A stretch of DNA of 64,000 nt from Papaver somniferum. Its lineage: Eukaryota; Streptophyta; Magnoliopsida; Ranunculales; Papaveraceae. Location: NCBI RefSeq assembly GCF_003573695.1, contig NC_039359.1:120287849-120351848 (forward strand), read 5' to 3'. The notes under the pieces were generated by a model. The model was not told the origin of the DNA and ran no database searches. It saw nothing but the letters and a program-made list of their open reading frames with translations. Of this stretch, positions 34,755 to 46,569 are shown piece by piece (positions within the stretch are counted from its first letter, which is position 1; the number at the start of each line of letters is the position of its first letter). A program made the translations under genes and the position numbers.

Positions 34755-34765
34755 ATATATATATG
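34755..34765 (-). promoter_or_regulatory. TATA-like element for the E4 antisense spliced gene
   Basis: On the minus strand CATATATATATC lies about 100 bases upstream of the ATG at 34657, a usual plant spacing for TATA box, start site and short leader. Inferred only from sequence and distance. Confidence 0.45.
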
Positions 34766-35145
34766 AGGCGATAGTCATACAGTCAACTCGATTACGAGTT
34801 TCAATGAAACCCTAGGCTTCAAGGATCGATACCAAAGACGCGGAGGAAAATAACACACTGGGGACTGAACATCACGGTCAAAGGATGGGACACGCGGCCT
34901 TGTACACGTCATGAATTCTCAGCCGTGTGATGTTACTTCTCGTGAAATCGACAAGTCATGATGAATTTGGATATATTGACATTGGTCCATGTCATGGATA
35001 AGAGGAAATCGACGATTAACAAAATGTTCATCATTCAGAAGAAAAGTCTAATTGAAGTAAAGTCTTTAAACAGTCAAAAGAAAGATATCCACTATGGAGA
35101 CTAAAAAGGGAACGCTCTACCATCTACAAGAAGATGGAAGTAAAA

Positions 35146-35700
35146 CTACTCGTCGGACTCATCCGAATTGTCAGCTTCATTGTCACTGCCCTTCTCGGAA
35201 TCATCTTCTTCAGAGTCACTGTCAGGATCATTGGTGAAGTCCGGTGGACAGAAGATAACATAATCATCTGAATCCTAATTATCTTCTGCCGCAGCTTTAG
35301 CTTCAATTTTCTTCATCGTCCTCCGATGTTCTCTTTCATATCGATCAGGCTTAATGTAACGCTCGGATGGTTCCCATGTGATCTCTCCTTTGGAAGCATC
35401 GGCATCAGAATCAGAAGGCACCCCATCCAAGAATTTACGCTTCTCCTCAACCCTCTATCTCATACGCCGGATACGATCTTTTTCACGTTGACGGGCATCC
35501 TCCTTTTTGTCTTCAGCTCTTTTCTTTTCGAGTTCAGCAAAAGAGACTCTTCGCTTACCCAAAGGACCATTATTCTTCGCCCCTTCCTGGGTAACCCTAG
35601 CCTTCGATTTCGCTATAGGAACGTCGGAATCCTCATCAGAAGAGCCAGGGGAAGAAGAGGAATACCAGTAATCATAATTGTTGTTACTGTTGGTCGACAT
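35146..35700 (-). pseudogene. E4 antisense acidic protein gene
   Basis: A 185-codon frame starting MSTNSNNNYDYW and ending at TAG 35146-35148, interrupted only by TAGs at 35455-35457 and 35275-35277. It has a Ser/Asp-rich start, a Lys/Arg/Glu-rich helix (AELEKKRAEDKKEDARQREK), a middle with ITWEPSERYIKPDRYERE, and a strongly acidic end (DPDSDSEEDDSEKGSDNE). No known domain is recognised. It occupies the place that the PMD gene occupies in E3, downstream of the same TATA-bearing spacer. Confidence 0.6.
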
Positions 35701-35778
35701 TTTCTGGAACCGGAAGATCAAAGATTACTACTATGTAAACAAACAAACATCAGCAAAAATGGTAACTCTTAACTCATA

Positions 35779-35787
35779 CCTTTTATA
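35779..35787 (-). promoter_or_regulatory. TATA box for the E4 antisense acidic gene
   Basis: Minus-strand TATAAAAGG, identical to the element at 14735-14743 in E3, about 80 bases before the start codon at 35700. The conserved spacer continues to 36850 and is the likely antisense promoter region. Confidence 0.55.
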
Positions 35788-36850
35788 CTTCCACTAAAAA
35801 TAGTGATAGTAATACTAGAATTAACACCTCAAAATCGTTTGTTTATTCGAAAACTGCAAAAAACGAACGAAACTTTATTAATTTCAAAACTGATTTTTCA
35901 TAAAATCACGGACAAAATTTTCATAATATGAACATTCACACAACTTACCTATGAATTTTACAACAATAAAATATTTCATCATAAATATATTGTCTATCTT
36001 CGAAGGTTCCTCAAAACCCACGTTTCTGATTTTTCGAAAAAACAGCAATTAATGCAACTTGCATATATAAATTCCCAAAGAATTTTATCTAATGAAAACA
36101 AATTCATGCAAATAAAATATACCATCATATTTTACACAATATATGTCACGGCTACATATATATATATATAATATTTTTTCTTCGTATCGTCGTTATTTGT
36201 CTTTAAAACGAAGGTTTATTTCAAAAAATATTGTAAAAGCTCACATCTCATACATATAATAAAGTTTTGTATTTACATGAAAGATCATAAGCAAAATTTT
36301 ATCACTGGACACAAGTTCATCATACATATTTTCCTTCGTGTCATCGTTATTTGTCTTTAAAACGAAGGATTATTCCGATTTCATGAAAATTCACATTTTT
36401 TATGATAAAACCTTGGTACACATGAAAGCTCATAAACTAAGTTTTATCACTGAACCTAGGTTCATATACTAAAAGAAATCTCTCTTAAATCAGGGATTAT
36501 AGTTAGTTTACAAAACTAACGATCGAACGAACATACATTTTCAAAAACGAGGGTTTTTCATAAAACTCACACTAATATGCACACATGTATATAACTTCAT
36601 CATGATCAAAGCATGAACAACTCATGAGGATCATAAACATCAGCAATAATAAAATAAAAAATAAAATAATACACGTACCTGGTCGGCCGGCGGCGAACGG
36701 ACATCGACTGGCGGCGGCGGTGCCCGGCGGTCTTCTCCTGCTGTTGGCGTGAAGGCGCTGAGGTGGTGGAGAGCTGGTCGTGTGAGGAAAAAAAAGAGGA
36801 TTAATCCCTTTTATATCAATTTTATTTCCAAAACCTAATTTTCTAAGGAT

Positions 36851-38332
36851 TTCACAGTTTTGACCTAATTTGCACAATTGCTCGTATTATGTCCAAAACT
36901 CTCCCAAACACTTTGGATTTTCATGAAGTAATCGTCAGGTGGTTACGGGACAACCTAGGGCCGGTATCATGACTCCATGGTCGGTCCCTCGCCTCATCAT
37001 AATTAATTAGGTTTTCTCACCTAAAGCTCAGATGAGCATTTTCGAATAAATGATTAAACCATCATTTAATCATTCTTTCACCAACAAATCGTCAAATCTT
37101 CAGGAGTTCTTCGTATTTGCTCACGTGAGCATATGGACACTACATGGTTGATCCACGGTCCCATGTAATCGCTGCCTCCTTCGTCCCATGGTTGAATTTC
37201 TGACAAACCATGAATTGATCATCAATTGATCAAATTAGGGTTTCTGAATCCAAGGATCATCATTCCAGATTCTAACCTTAATAATTTTATGACGACCTCA
37301 TGGTCATTAATTTTATTAATTATGCTCGGTTCAACGACCAGTATTCTAATTAATATTTTTGGTATGCTGCCAATAATCCATCAGACGAGCAACACATGCT
37401 CAGACGACCAAATATTCAACAATTCATCACATGAGCAACACTTTCTCAGATGATAAATATTTGTTCAAACCAAGGAATATTGGTTCAACAATCAATATTC
37501 AACAATCCATCGAATGAGCAATACTTTCTCACTTCATCGTAAGAACTATACCTCTGTCTCATGACATGTTCAATTCACGAGTTTTAGAACATCATGTTCA
37601 ACTCAACGACTACATGGACTCATCGTCCCATCAAACCACGAAGTCATCAATTGACTAACAAACCACGAGACGTCAATCGTGTCACTTGGGGGGATATCAC
37701 TTAGGGTTTTGGTCTGGCGGTCTACGGCACGTGTGTTCAAACACACGATGGAATGTGAGCAAGTCGTGCAATCAGTTGAAGGAATTCACGAGGTAGTGGG
37801 TGGAAAATCGACCAAGTCTCCACACGTTGAGCAACTGGTTTCAAACACGATCTCCACTTCCCCACTCCTTGATTCCATCAACTGTCACAGTTCATGGAAT
37901 CATGGTGTCTATAATTCCAGTAATATAAATAGGACTCTGAATCATGATTGAAGCATCATCGGTATCATCAATCTCACGTCTCATCGACAACACGAGATCA
38001 TCAACTCATCAATTGAGCAATTTCAATCACTCAGAGCTCATCGTATTTGGAATTCACACACCCACAATCTTTGATTACCATCGATTCCACACATTTCTCA
38101 GCTTCCCTCCTACAGATCAACCCATTCTCTCTTATGACCGAATTTACTCTGGAACGGTCATTGTCTTGATTTAGGCCGGAGTACTACAGATTGATCTCTC
38201 GAATATAAAACACCCCCTTTGCAGCGGTGCATCTGTGTGATGTTTAACATTTCGCTCGGTTTGAGGAGCCTCCTCCGTACGGTCGTCTCCTCAATTCCTT
38301 AAAAACCAGCAAATCATTTTTCCCCATCTACA
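36851..38332 (+). mobile_element. E4 3' LTR, 5'-truncated
   Basis: It begins in the middle of the LTR, at the equivalent of about 27034 in the 5' copy. The deletion removed the end of the internal region, the polypurine tract and the first 2.17 kb of LTR. The join lies in shared TTC (GGATTTC|ACAG). The end CATCTACA is intact and followed by the TSD ACATG. Confidence 0.88.
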
Positions 38333-38383
38333 ACATGCTTGAGATAACAACGCATACTAGGTTGACCGAGCTATGCTCTAACA

Positions 38384-39125
38384 CCTATCCATCATCCGAC
38401 CTGGTTGGATAATGTAGTTCCGGTGAAAAATAAAAACGGACAAATCAGGTGTTGCGTAGATTTCAGAGACTTGAACAGATGCTGCCCAAAAGGCGATTTT
38501 CCTCTACTTAACATTGACATGTTAGTAGATGCTACCAGCGGACACGGCATGTTATCCTTCATGGATGGATATAGCGGGTACAATCAGATAAAGATGTATA
38601 AGCATGACGCAAGTAAGACAGCTTTTCGAAATCCTCTCGGAAATTTTTATTATATTGTAATGCCATTTAGTTTCAAGAATGCCGGTGTAATGTATCAACG
38701 CGCTATGAGGGCAATCTTCCACGACATGATGCATAAGCAAGTCGAAGACTATGTAGATGGTATAGTCGTCAAATCGAAATCTCGGGCGGATCACACAGGA
38801 GTCCTACGAAAAATGTTCTAAAGGTGTCGTGAATATAAATTGAAGATGAATCCTTTGAAATGCGCTTTCGCCGATTGCAAGTTCCTGGGGTTCAAGGTAA
38901 CTGCTGAGGGGATCAAGGTGGACCCATCCAAGACTCAAGCTATCCTCACGATGTCGCTGCCGCGAATTATGAAGGAGCTCCAAAGCTTCATGAGCAAGGT
39001 GAACTGCATTCGACGTTTTGTACCTGGTTTGGCCCAGCTTGTTGCTTCATTCACTCCCTTGCTGAAGAAAGGAGCAAGCTTCGCGTGGACCACACTATAA
39101 CAAGAAGCGTTTCGGAATATTCAAC
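38384..39125 (+). pseudogene. E1 reverse transcriptase (right half) and start of RNase H
   Basis: Resumes after the E2 insertion with the duplicated CCTAT. It reads HPTWLDNVVPVKNKNGQ, CCVDFRDLNRCCPK, NIDMLVDATSGHGM, GYNQIKMYKHD and DYVDGIVVKSK. The catalytic motif is Tyr-Val-Asp-Gly at 38750-38761, so one active-site Asp is lost. TAA codons at 38819-38821 and 39098-39100 interrupt later parts. Homology to E4 stops near 39125 (QQILSS), before the RNase H active site. Confidence 0.88.
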
Positions 39126-39149
39126 AAATATTGTCATCTCCAAATCATC

Positions 39150-39910
39150 ATAAAGGGTTCGCCTATTATGTCATCCCGGACGAAGAGCGAGCCCGGGACA
39201 TCTTCAGATCTACTGGAGCCGACACCTCAATGGAGCATCCTCGAGAAGATAGCTATGTACACATCATCATGTCGAGAAAGAATTTGCATCTTGGGTGAAT
39301 CACTCTGTCAGACTTAAGAGGAATGCTTCAGCGAAACAACGAACATATAAATGATTATGTCAAGAGGTCCTGAATTCAGGTACTGAAGGGTCACAATCCA
39401 AGTGTGATTGAACAACAAGTGGTGTAATTGAGCATCAATAGATGGTACATGTCAATCTGCTTTATCGAAGAGCATGTGCTTTCAGACACCCTCTGAACTC
39501 CGTGAAGCTGCTAAACGCTCAGGTTGCAACAGCACCTGCCCTGCTAGAAAGAAAAAGCCTACCCATAAATAAAGAACCTCATGATGTTCGTGGAAACATA
39601 AATCTCACCAACAGGCAATGCAAGCTTCAACCTTCTGTAAGCAGTTTTGCTGAAGCAGCAAGAGAAAAACCACCGAGATACAACATCCTGCACGTCCAAA
39701 ATCACCAACTCCAAACTCCAGTACCATATGCACGACTGCCACGACGGTGAAACAACGTCCAAGATATTCCATATCTGGATCGACGGTAACTACGTCAATG
39801 AGAGATGCTTTCAGAATTTCTCTCACGTAGAAGAAGTAATTACGTAACCAAAGGAGTATGACTGGGGACTGCTTAGCACTGCCCATCTCAAAGATGGTGA
39901 ATTTAGGGAG
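39150..39910 (+). pseudogene. Gag and protease fragments of E3 type inside E1
   Basis: After the broken RNase H the text changes to gag: ITLSDLRGMLQ, NEHINDYVKR, VIEQQVV, then an Ala/Lys-rich region like that following gag in E3, and YDWGLLSTAHLKDGEF, the start of protease. These match E3 (8251-9180 and 9720-9780), which E1 otherwise lacks. Several stops and frameshifts are present. The segment at 39150-39290 (GFAYYVIPDEERARD and onward) is not identified. Confidence 0.6.
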
Positions 39911-40439
39911 ATGCAAGCACGCTATCATTATTATTCCAAGATGTCCAAAGACGAGGATATACCCAAGAGAGCAGACATAAAGACGGTCTCATGAACCTAG
40001 CGTGACAACATCTATCAAGTCGAAAGCTCTGGATACTCGTGGGCAGGGGACTGTCTCCCTCTTATCTATTCCATGAAGAAACATCAAGAAAGCCATCCGT
40101 TCCAGCTTATCCCTATAATAACGAGACGATCTCTACCATTGTATGAAGAGTGCCAATTTCGTACAAGTTGCCACCATGCCTCTCCCTGCTAGTCTCTTCT
40201 GATCACAGTTGCTTCCAAGAACCGTTGTTGCTCGTCGATTTATACCATCCAGAGCTTCACCATATCAACGACCACTACGTACAAAGTCCCATCAGGCATA
40301 CAAGATAGAGCCACATATACCACGCTTTGAGACTGAGGCTCAGCATGAAATTCATTCGCCGTCAGTCAAGAATTTCTTCAATACAAGAGAGATGGTCAAT
40401 CAAGAAGCATGTAATTTGCAAGGGGAAACCAAACTGAAG

Positions 40440-40740
40440 AAGAGGCCGCTTCAACGCTCCCTCCAGTAGAAGTCGCTTCAACGCTCCCTCCCGCAGAAGC
40501 CTCTTCAATTCCCTCTCGCCAGAAGAAGGCGTTTCAGCTCTCTCTCCAAAAGAAGAAGTCGCTTCAACACTTCAACGCTCTCCATAGGAAACTGCTTCAA
40601 CGCTCTCCGGGACCCGCTTCATCGCTCTCTCCAGGAGCCACCTTAATATTCGCTTCAGAAGCTGCTTCAACACGCTTGCCGGAAGCTACATCAACGTTTT
40701 ATTTGGGAGCTGCTTCAACATATTTTTCAGAAATTGCTTC
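40440..40740 (+). repeat. Degenerate ~33-bp minisatellite in E1
   Basis: Repeats of a GCTTCAACGCTCCCTCC-like unit. In the plus frame the first units read EVASTLPPAE-like, 11 residues per unit, so it is probably a decayed repetitive coding segment. Units become irregular toward 40740. Confidence 0.6.
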
Positions 40741-41048
40741 AGCAGCCTTGTAAGGATATTCCTCATGATAGGGCTCGTCCACATCAGAGTCGAGGATTAT
40801 GGCATCGTCATGGATAGTCTGAGATCACAACCAACCGTATGCCTAATCTACATGGGGCCAACTAATATCATGCTAGGGGAACGCTCACCTGGATGCCTCT
40901 TGAACGTGACATGTTCCAAAGACAGGACGATCTATCTCTCCTGGTAACATCTAACTTTGTCTCATAAGTTTTATATTTATTTGTCACCATCTAATGCCTA
41001 CCCCACAATAATGCAACCATTATGTGCTAGGAAGGTGACTTAATTTTA

Positions 41049-43578
41049 TGGTGGATTTTAGTTCAGGCTAAAATTGTAAAACCAAATTTAATGTGCTGAC
41101 ATCCTTCAAAGGATAAAGCTGTGTGCAGACATCCTGCAAAGGATAAAGCGGTTTGATAAGTGATGAGTACCTCTTCGCTTTATTAATTCATCTAGAATTG
41201 AGAATGTGGCAGCAATCCCAAATATTCTGTGAATTAAATACACAAATTCACCTAGAACGGAGCATGTAGCAACAATCCCGAATATTCTGTGAATTTTTAG
41301 CATAATTGATTAATGCATGGTTTGCCTAGTATTTCCTGTGTTGTTCCCGGGAATTCTCACTATTGGTGCGGCATGATGACTGAGTGTTGCTCTTAATATA
41401 GTAACATGAATATCCAAGTATCAATAATGAGGCATGCACGAAATACACGTACAGGAAACATCTCTCGGGGTGCTTATATTAGCCCGATTGAGCATATTTA
41501 ATCTGGACTGACCGTATCAGTCTCAGAAATGATCACGGCCACGCAGGTTGACCGCATGATCTAACCAGCCTAGACGAACCCTATTAGGAGCAGGCTATCA
41601 CCTTAATGATCACCAACGGGCCTATTTATGCCCTAGCCGGTCGAACATTATACTTCACTTCACAGCATGCCAAAACGCCAGCCCTAAAGAAAGGTGGCCG
41701 CGCTGCATTGGAAGAAGCTCGAACGAGCAAGACTGCTTAAGACAGTCTCAAAACGATCGTAACCGCCAAACTTCACTAGCCTGATTGGACGGCTTAGATC
41801 GCACCATGAAATATGGAGGAGGCGCCAACACGCACATTGGCGGGAACACTCTATCCCTGCCCGATCGATTTTCTACGACCAAGCCATGGAGCAATGAATG
41901 TTTGCTCGAAACATGGCTGGTGTGATGCTTTAAAGACCGCGGAAAGTCCACTAGTGTCTTAAATAGATCACAACCATCCAACTTCGCCAGCATGTTTGGA
42001 TGGCTTAGATCACACCTAGGACCATCAAACAGGTACAGATATGTTCACCATCGGCCCAGCGTGGGCCCCACGTGGCCGGCCTCCCCAAAGGATGAGCATA
42101 GCCTGCCAAACCGATTGGCTAAAGTTGCACGTGCGTGACCGGCCCAAAACCCTAATTAGGTTTTGCGGCATGGCATATGTGTCGTAGATTGATCACGACC
42201 ATCCATCTTCACCAGCTCGGATGGAGGGTGTAGATATAGACTAAGGAGGTCCATGGAGCATCAACGTGATCACTGCAGGCCCACCTGTATGTGTGACCGA
42301 TCGGCCGAAGTGGAGGGGGACCAGACGCCTCGAAACGTGCACCCCAAAGGTAGCGCACCGCGGCCCCCTAAAATCCTTTGCGGCATATAATTCCTGTCGC
42401 AAATCGATCATGCCACTCATATTTGCCAGTCAAATTAAGTGGCCTAGATCGAGCCTTCGTGGGACAGAGAGGTACAGGCGTGCACAACAATAGGCCGCCT
42501 CCATGCAGGACCAATCGGTCCCACCAAAATTGGCGCCCATGCATGAGTTCGATCAAGCCAAAGAGGGATGCTTGCGCACCTCTTAAAACCCTAAATTCCA
42601 TTAACCGTCGCAGATTTATGCCGTAAACCATCTCGTCCATCCAACTTTGCTAGCTTGGTCGGACATCCTAGGTTGAAAGCTAGACGACCAATGAAATATC
42701 TCGATGATCACCGTCCACCACTCTTCCACATGGAGTAATCGACCATGAGATGGCTCCCCCATGCGGCCTCCAAACGATCACTCGAAAATGGATGGACGTG
42801 ATGTTGTTTTAAGACGCTTAATCCGCGACTTATTCGGTTAAGACTTAAAACAACGATGCTTCATAAATATTGATCATATTCGATGCATTACATGCATAGA
42901 ATATACACGATACTTTATAAATATCGATTTCTTAAATAACCTAGTTATTTAAATTAGCACCGTATGCTACTTCCAGTGGGTCCCACGATCCACTCATTCG
43001 AGACATCAAGCATGTCACAAACTGGGGGATACTTACTGGGTTATTGGTCTGGCGGTTTACAGCGTGCAACGCCCCATCACAAGAACGTGTCAGGAGGCAT
43101 GGACGGTTAGCGATGATGGGAGAAGTGGGAAAAGACTGATCGTGTGACACTAACACGACCCCACTATTCCATCACTCCACTTCCTACGAGAGACGAGGGT
43201 TGTGCTCAATGACTTGTATAAATAGGTTCTCCTCCCTATTTCCAAGACAGACATAAATCAAGTGTTGATACAACGTATCCATAAAACACCCAGAGCTGAT
43301 TGCTTACATTATTGCAAGCCAGTTCGATATTCTGATACAAGTCATAAACAACCAACACCTTCTTCGCTTCCCTCCCTAAGATCAACCCCATCTCCTTCAC
43401 TTTGTGACCGAACCAAGTCTGGAACGACCATTTCTTGGTTTAGGCCAGAATTGTATAGATTGATCTCTCGAATCAGGAAGCACTCCCGTGCAGTGCATTT
43501 GTTTAGGGTTTAGATTCGTTTCTCATCCACACACCCAAATTTACCAAAAACCGCAGAAACAGTTTTCACCGATAAACA
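41049..43578 (+). mobile_element. E1 3' LTR (2.53 kb)
   Basis: Starts TGGTGGATTTT at 41049, after AGGAAGGTGACTTAA (polypurine tract candidate), and ends ATAAACA at 43578. From 42618 it aligns with window bases 1-987. A TATA box lies at 43217-43224. The following bases TCATT would be the TSD, but the other copy is outside the window. Confidence 0.85.
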
Positions 43579-44240
43579 TCATTATAAAGCTCAATCGGAG
43601 TAACAAATTCCTGATCACTATGCCTACATATTTCAGATTCTTCATCAATATTATCCTCATCACAATCATCATTATAATAACATGAAAATGATCGAACCTC
43701 ATCTAAACAAGTAGTGTTGCCAATTCTAATCTCGTCATCCTGATTATAGAAATTGTTCTCATCTTCACGGGTGATATTGGAAAGAATGTATTGGCAATCA
43801 AGAGTAATTCGAGCAATTCTTTCTCCCGTCTCTAATTCAAACCTATGTGTTGACTCAGAAAACTCACGTGTTGACTCAGTTAACTTACATGTTGACTCAG
43901 CTAACTTCCTTAGGGTATCTTCTAATGAAGTCTCACTCATTGTTACAGTTCTTTCGTCCATAACTAAGTCATTTGTGTCCGCTAACTATGTGTCGACTCA
44001 AGTAAATTACGTGTTGACTCAAGTATCTTACGTGCCTCATCTAAAGGAGATGAATTATAAGAATTTTGCTCGTATGACCATTGGTAATGTGGATAGAGTT
44101 GGGCTCACCAGGGTATGGAGCATAACCTTCAAAATCTTGGCGTTCCAAACCACTATTCACATTATGGTCATAAAAATAGTGATGTCCATATTATTCAGTT
44201 GCATAATCATTGTATTGGATATTGTTATTGTACCAGTTTG
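43579..44240 (-). pseudogene. E6 Athila-like gag remnant
   Basis: Reading leftward from the primer site, a frame starts MSNWYNNNIQYNDYAT near 44240, stops early, and continues in another frame from 43961 with MDERTVTMSETSLEDTLRKL and a Glu/Ser/Thr-rich segment up to EFVTPIELYND, where E1 was inserted. Low-complexity Asn/Tyr text with a SLEDTL segment is common in Athila-type gag. The rest of E6 lies beyond E1 and outside the window. Confidence 0.5.
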
Positions 44241-44769
44241 ACATCCTTACTGTAGGAAGACAATAACCCGCTGACAGGGGATTCGCGAGTGTTCAGAAAA
44301 CCTTACCTCCCATTCCAGATGGGGGATAAACCGCTGAAGTCGACTTGTGCCACGACTCCTATGTCATGTAAGAACCCGAGGGGCCGATACAGTATTGTAA
44401 CTTTCGTCCTTCCCTGCAACAGCTTTATTAAATCAACCTTTCCTTAAGGTTTTCAAAAAAAATAATGTCCAAAAGTCTCAAAAGTTCAAAAAGTGTCCAA
44501 AAATAAAAAATTACAAAAAATAAAATAAACCCTATTTACAGTTTCTAAAAATAAAATAGAATAAAATAATTTTATACAAAATCTTCTTCTTCACTCCTTT
44601 TGGATTCCTCCTTTGTTTCCTTCTTTGGCTTCGCTTTTCTTTTCAGCACTTTCTCTCTTTTTCTTTAGCTCAGCTCCAAATCTGAAAACAAACAAGAAAT
44701 ACCAAAACGCGTAAAAAAGAACAAAAATAATAAAAATAAAAATAAAACCTAAAAACAAATTTATACACA

Positions 44770-44789
44770 AGTCCGCGTCGGCGGCGCCA
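44770..44789 (-). other. E6 primer-binding site
   Basis: On the minus strand TGGCGCCGCCGACGCGGACT lies eight bases from the LTR end. It resembles the tRNA-Asp site TGGCGCCGTTGCCGGGGA known from Athila elements, with several mismatches. Confidence 0.65.
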
Positions 44790-44797
44790 AAAACTAA

Positions 44798-46569
44798 TGT
44801 GGTTATAGATAGTGGTAAATAGAGTTGTCGTTCACTCGGACTTGATGAGATTGATTTTGAGAATTAATGAACTAAAACAAAATAAAAAAATATACAAAAA
44901 ATTGTCACAGGATAAAGAGAGTTACTGGGACTAGGATTTCGTCGAATTCATAACATAGGGTTCAATTTATTTATTCTCAACAAATAAAGCTCAATAGATA
45001 AAATTAACATGGACTTTGGTTTTGCCAAGGTAGATTCTCAAAAGATTGGTTGTAAATCCTAAGCATGATGTATCAAAATATTTAAGATAAACATACCTCA
45101 TCAAATTAAATGACAACCAATTAATTCAAATCATATTTCAATGAAAATTAATGCAAAAGTCTTAAAAAGAATTAAATAATTTTACCCATGTATGAAATTC
45201 GTCTTCCTCCGTCGTCCCAGAGATGGGTTCTAGCTCCGCATGGTAGAAACACACTCAAAGGAATTTTTCATTTCTCAAAAAGGTGTTTGCAAGGAGAAAA
45301 AACATAAAGCAGTGTGCTTGTAACAATTATAAGTGTTACAGAATCCACTGTTACAGAGAAACACTAACAGACTGTTGCGAATTCGAAATAATTGTTACAA
45401 AGATATTGAATTTGAAACTATAGGTAACGGTTTCTGCGACTGTTTTTAACTGTTGTTCCGTGTTCTTCTTCTTCTTCAATGGCAGCAGCAGAGACAAGCT
45501 CTGCAACTCCCGATTCTCTGCTCTATTCTCACCCCTAACTCTCCATAGCATCTCTGCTTCACCAATACCCTATATATACTTGACAGGACCAAGAATCTCC
45601 CCTCATAACTCCAAATCTTCTCCTAATGAATTCCGTATAAGTCACGAGAATAATTTCTTTAATCTCTTCTTCTTCACGCGTCAACAACATATTGCAAACT
45701 TAAGCACGATCCTACACGTCCTTATATCGAGTCAAACACCTTCCAGACACACGCCACAACCAGTTATATCCCAAAATATCCCGAGATATCTTCAACGGAG
45801 GAATACTTGCCCTGTTTTGTTCCAACCTAAGAATCACCCCTTAATTATCGAACCTAAAGAAATTACCACCTTCTGTTGACCATGACAGCTCGTCCTCAAA
45901 CAAATTCGGCAAGAAAATCTCACCAAATCTGCTCGAGTTTAATGCAGAAAATCCTACCATCCACGTACTCCCTGATTTCTTCTCTCCGATGATGTAGCCA
46001 AATTTCTTCGACTTTGATGGACTTACAAGTCCTGTTTTGATGCAACAGGCCCAACACAAAACATTGCAGCGATTGAATCTCCCTAGACAACTTCCAAATC
46101 CAAAATACAGTCTCGGGTTTTCAAAGAAATAAACTGCACATTCCTTGTTTTCTTCCACACGATTATCCAGCCAATCTGAGTCGATTTTGACGATCATACC
46201 ATGCTTGTGATGCTCAAACAAAACATCCCAAACAATTGTAGCCATTGAGTCTCACCGGAACACCTTCAAAATCTGAACCCTAATTCTGGTTCTTTTGAAA
46301 CCAGATTTTCCCGCCGGAAACTTGAATTTGAAATGTTGAAGATGAAGGTGCCCCTTAACCTGATGTCTGGGTGCGCATAATAATTGAATTTGTCTAGGAC
46401 GCCCCTTAGTAATTGGGTTGTCCCTTATCCAAAAGTGAGACTCCGAATAACACGTTCCTCCGGGTGCTTTAGACAACTTTTCGAGCCGATTTTTCCAAAA
46501 ATGTTTATTTCCAAAAATACCTAAGAATACATAAAAACACAATATTAGTACACAAATCGAGTTCTAACA
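44798..46569 (-). mobile_element. E6 5' LTR (1.77 kb, minus strand)
   Basis: Minus-strand boundaries are TGTTAGAACTCG at 46569 and ...CCACA at 44798. A TATA box (TATATATAGGG, minus strand) lies near 45570-45578. The 134-codon ORF at 45841-46245 is inside U3, has no recognisable domain and is probably not a gene. Confidence 0.65.

Larger units (their letters stand above)
24863..38332 (+). mobile_element. E4, pol-type Tat retrotransposon with antisense cargo
   Basis: Flanked by ACATG (24858-24862 and 38333-38337) inside the 5' LTR of E2. Order: 5' LTR, primer site, gag-core-less gag-pro, UAG, RT, RNase H, archaeal-type RNase H, integrase, two antisense genes, AT-rich spacer, truncated 3' LTR. 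Two RNase H domains in this order identify the Tat lineage. The LTR sequence is nearly that of E3, but the coding content is complementary. Confidence 0.9.
2656..38383 (-). mobile_element. E2, Sirevirus-like Ty1/copia element, carrying E3 and E4
   Basis: The insert begins TG at 2656, ends CA at 38383 and is flanked by CCTAT (2651-2655 and 38384-38388). It interrupts the RT of E1. Removing E3 and E4 with their TSDs leaves about 8.45 kb: two LTRs of about 2.44 and 2.43 kb and a 3.58-kb internal part (18900-22477). Minus-strand orientation follows from the initiator-Met-like primer site at 22464-22475 and the polypurine tract beside 18899. The internal part is too short for a complete copia gag-pol and only an RT fragment is recognisable, so the copy is defective. 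Confidence 0.9.
22478..38383 (-). mobile_element. E2 5' LTR, split by E4
   Basis: The LTR consists of 22478-24862 and 38338-38383, separated by E4. The 46-bp right piece ends ...GCTATGCTCTAACA next to the E1 target duplication. The rest aligns with 2656-4219 plus 18018-18899. GTTCGCGGACT minisatellite units lie at about 24080-24290. Confidence 0.88.

Noticed and set aside
35326..35772. 148-codon plus-strand ORF
   Set aside because: It is the complement of the antisense acidic gene, and its composition follows from that strand.
45841..46245. 134-codon minus-strand ORF in the E6 LTR
   Set aside because: Inside U3 of an LTR, upstream of its TATA box, with no recognisable domain.
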